From Actinomycetes bacterium (lineage in GTDB: Bacteria > Actinomycetota > Thermoleophilia > Solirubrobacterales > Solirubrobacteraceae), in assembly GCA_023404805.1 (NCBI GenBank), contig JAEYAL010000072.1, positions 1 to 6,274 on the forward strand: DNA of 6,274 nucleotides. The letters run 5' to 3'. Under the pieces are notes generated by a model. It was not told the origin of the DNA. It worked only from the letters and a program-made list of their open reading frames with translations, and ran no database searches. Positions 4,224 through 6,274 of this stretch are shown here, piece by piece. The number at the start of each line of letters is the position of its first letter. Position 1 is the first letter of the stretch. The position numbers and the translations under genes were made by a program.

Positions 4224-5933
4224 ATGAGCGAGATCTCTCGGGAGCGCTACGCGGCGCTCTACGGCCCCACGGCCGGCGACCGCGTGCGCCTAGCCGACAC
4301 CGACCTCTTCATCGAGATCGAGGAAGACCGCTCGTTCGGCGGTGAGGAGGCCGTGTTCGGCGGCGGCAAGGTGATCCGCGAGTCGATGGGCCAATCCACG
4401 GCGATGCGCGCCGACGGCACCCCGGACATGGTCATCACGGGCGCGATCGTGCTCGACCACTGGGGCGTCATCAAGGCCGACGTCGGCATCCGCGAAGGCC
4501 GGATCGTCGCACTCGGCAAGGCCGGCAACCCGGACACGATGGATGGCGTCCACCCGGACCTCGTGATCGGCCCCTCGACCGAGATCCTCGCGGGCAACGG
4601 CAAGATCCTCACGGCGGGGACGATCGACTGCCACGTGCACCTGATCTGCCCGCAGGTGATCGAAGAGGGCCTGGCCGCGGGCACCACGACGATCATCGGC
4701 GGCGGCACCGGCCCCGCCCACGGCACGCTCGCCACGACGGTGACGCCCGGCGCCTGGAACCTCCAGATGATGTTCACGGCGCTGGAGCAGTACCCGATCA
4801 ACGTGATGCTGCTCGGCAAGGGCAACACCGCCTCCGAGGAGGCGATGTGGGAGCAGCTGCGCGCGGGCGCCGGCGGCTTCAAACTCCACGAGGACTGGGG
4901 CACGACGCCCGCGGTGATCGACCGCTGCCTCAACGTCTGCGACCAGTCCGGGATGCAGGCGTCGATCCACACCGACACGCTCAACGAGGCGGGCTTCGTC
5001 GAGGACACGCTCGCGGCGATCGGCGGCCGGTCGATCCACACGTACCACACGGAGGGCGCGGGCGGAGGCCATGCGCCGGACATCATCACGGTCGCCAGCT
5101 ACGGCCACATCATGCCGTCGTCGACCAATCCGACCCGGCCGCACACGGTGAACACGATCGACGAGCACCTCGACATGCTCATCGTCTGCCACCACCTCAA
5201 CCCGTCGGTGCCGGAGGACCTCGCGTTCGCCGAGTCGCGGATCCGCCCGTCGACGATCGCCGCCGAGGACCACCTCCACGACCTCGGCGCCATCTCGATG
5301 ATCGGCTCGGACTCCCAGGCGATGGGGCGCGTAGGCGAGGTCGTGTCGCGCACCTGGCAGACCGCGCACGTGATGAAGAAGGCCCGCGGGGCGTTGCCCG
5401 GCGACGGCCCGGCCGACAACCACCGCGCCCGCCGCTACATCGCCAAGTACACGATCTGCCCGGCGGTCGCGCACGGCCTGGAGCGCGAGATCGGCTCGAT
5501 CGAGACGGGCAAGCTCGCCGACCTCGTCCTGTGGGACCCGGCGTTCTTCGGCGTCAAGCCAGAACTCGTGATCAAGCAGGGCGCGATCGTGTCGGCCGCG
5601 ATGGGCGACGCGAACGCGTCGATCCCGACGCCTCAGCCGATCATGCAGCGGCCGATGTTCGGGTCCGCCGGGACGCTCGCCGGCAGCCTCGGGCTGAACT
5701 TCGTGGGACAGGCCGCGATCGACGACGGGCTGCCGGAGCGGCTCGGGCTCAGCCGCCCGTTCGTCGTCGCGGAGAACGTGCGCCAGCGCGGCAAGGCCGA
5801 CATGCCCGAGAACACGGCCACGCCGGCGATCTCGGTCGACCCGGACACGTTCACCGTGGCGATCGACGGCGACGTCGTCGAGCAGGCCCCCGTCGCCGAG
5901 CTGCCGATGGCCCAGAAGTATTTCCTCTTCTAG
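4224..5933 (+). CDS. ureC: Urease subunit alpha (catalytic)
   Basis: UreC is the nickel-containing catalytic subunit of urease, which hydrolyses urea to ammonia and carbamate in the cytoplasm. At 569 residues it has the normal length, and SRERYAALYGPTAGDRVRLAD supports the ATG at 4224. All active-site residues are present with the expected spacing: His137 and His139, the carbamylated Lys220 (GGFKLHEDWG) with His222, His249, His275 and Asp363. The active-site flap has Cys322 and His323 (VCHHL), followed by Arg339. These are the K. aerogenes positions plus 3. It ends with the typical PMAQKYFLF. The enzyme should be functional if the UreA/UreB parts are made. No clear Shine-Dalgarno sequence precedes it. 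Oddly, no ureA or ureB lies immediately upstream. Confidence 0.97.
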   Translation: MSEISRERYAALYGPTAGDRVRLADTDLFIEIEEDRSFGGEEAVFGGGKVIRESMGQSTAMRADGTPDMVITGAIVLDHWGVIKADVGIREGRIVALGKAGNPDTMDGVHPDLVIGPSTEILAGNGKILTAGTIDCHVHLICPQVIEEGLAAGTTTIIGGGTGPAHGTLATTVTPGAWNLQMMFTALEQYPINVMLLGKGNTASEEAMWEQLRAGAGGFKLHEDWGTTPAVIDRCLNVCDQSGMQASIHTDTLNEAGFVEDTLAAIGGRSIHTYHTEGAGGGHAPDIITVASYGHIMPSSTNPTRPHTVNTIDEHLDMLIVCHHLNPSVPEDLAFAESRIRPSTIAAEDHLHDLGAISMIGSDSQAMGRVGEVVSRTWQTAHVMKKARGALPGDGPADNHRARRYIAKYTICPAVAHGLEREIGSIETGKLADLVLWDPAFFGVKPELVIKQGAIVSAAMGDANASIPTPQPIMQRPMFGSAGTLAGSLGLNFVGQAAIDDGLPERLGLSRPFVVAENVRQRGKADMPENTATPAISVDPDTFTVAIDGDVVEQAPVAELPMAQKYFLF

Positions 5934-5959
5934 CCAGCTGCCGCACCCGCCCCGCCGCC

Positions 5960-6274
5960 ATGCCCACCCATTCGACCCTCAGCTCGTCCCTGCTGCTGCT
6001 CGCCGACGGCCGCCTCCCGGCCGGCGGGCACGCCCACTCCGGCGGGCTCGAGCAGGCGGTCGAGCAGGGCGACGTGACCGACATCCCGACGCTCGAGGCG
6101 TTCCTGCACGGGCTGCTGCGCACAACCGCCGAGACGGGGATCTGCGTCGCGGCCGCCGCCTGCGCGGCTCGCCACACGCTGCATGACGCGCGCCTGATCG
6201 AGCTCGACGCCGAGGAGTCGGCGCGCACGCCGAGCGCGGCGCTGCGGCAGGCGTCGCGCGCCCAAGGCCGGCAG
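5960..6274 (+). CDS. ureF: Urease accessory protein UreF (5' part, cut by the window end)
   Basis: The first 105 codons are open to the last base of the window. UreF acts with UreD (UreH) and the GTPase UreG to deliver nickel and promote carbamylation of the UreC lysine. The family signature LADGRLPAGGHAHSGGLE (14-31) and the later LDAEESARTP and ALRQASRAQGRQ (82-91 and 94-105) match actinobacterial UreF closely. The protein is normally a little over 200 residues, so roughly half is missing. It starts 26 bases after the ureC stop, with no in-frame start or clear ribosome binding site in the gap. The order ureC-ureF without ureE is usual in actinobacteria, and ureG and ureD are expected next. 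Confidence 0.93.
   Translation, partial: MPTHSTLSSSLLLLADGRLPAGGHAHSGGLEQAVEQGDVTDIPTLEAFLHGLLRTTAETGICVAAAACAARHTLHDARLIELDAEESARTPSAALRQASRAQGRQ

Noticed and set aside
4290..5474. Long - strand open frame (394 codons) inside ureC
   Set aside because: It is antisense to unmistakable urease alpha subunit and has no recognisable motif.

Overview
The window is very GC-rich DNA with strongly GC-biased third codon positions and GTG starts. Its actinobacterial-style urease genes fit a high-GC actinobacterium. A Thermoleophilia-like lineage (Solirubrobacterales) is my guess from the overall look of the proteins, not something the sequence proves.

Layout from left to right. Positions 1-678 hold no convincing gene. 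They contain two tandem arrays of one ~82-base repeat in opposite orientations (6-227 on the + strand, 419-673 on the - strand). Between them is a ~190-base core with two large hairpins (228-275 and 370-414). Each well-preserved repeat unit carries a small stem-loop whose stem sequence differs between arrays while the pairing is kept. Next comes a two-gene - strand operon: a FabG-like short-chain dehydrogenase (1680-2480) followed, with a 4-base GTGA overlap, by a phosphotransferase of the homoserine-kinase-II/SrkA type (679-1683). A 301-base divergent intergenic region (2481-2781) separates this operon from a + strand gene for a secreted trypsin-fold serine protease with a C-terminal fibronectin type III domain (2782-3831). 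A likely terminator (3901-3930) follows it. A possible small basic protein (4014-4214) then leads directly into ureC, the urease catalytic subunit (4224-5933), and the first 105 codons of the accessory gene ureF (5960-6274, cut by the window edge).

How the genes work together: ureC and ureF belong to the urease operon, with UreF helping to load nickel and CO2 into the UreC active site. The usual upstream ureA and ureB genes are absent here; a protease and a small ORF occupy that place. The dehydrogenase and kinase are probably co-expressed on one substrate pathway that the sequence does not identify. The protease stands alone. The most unusual material is the inverted repeat system at the left end.
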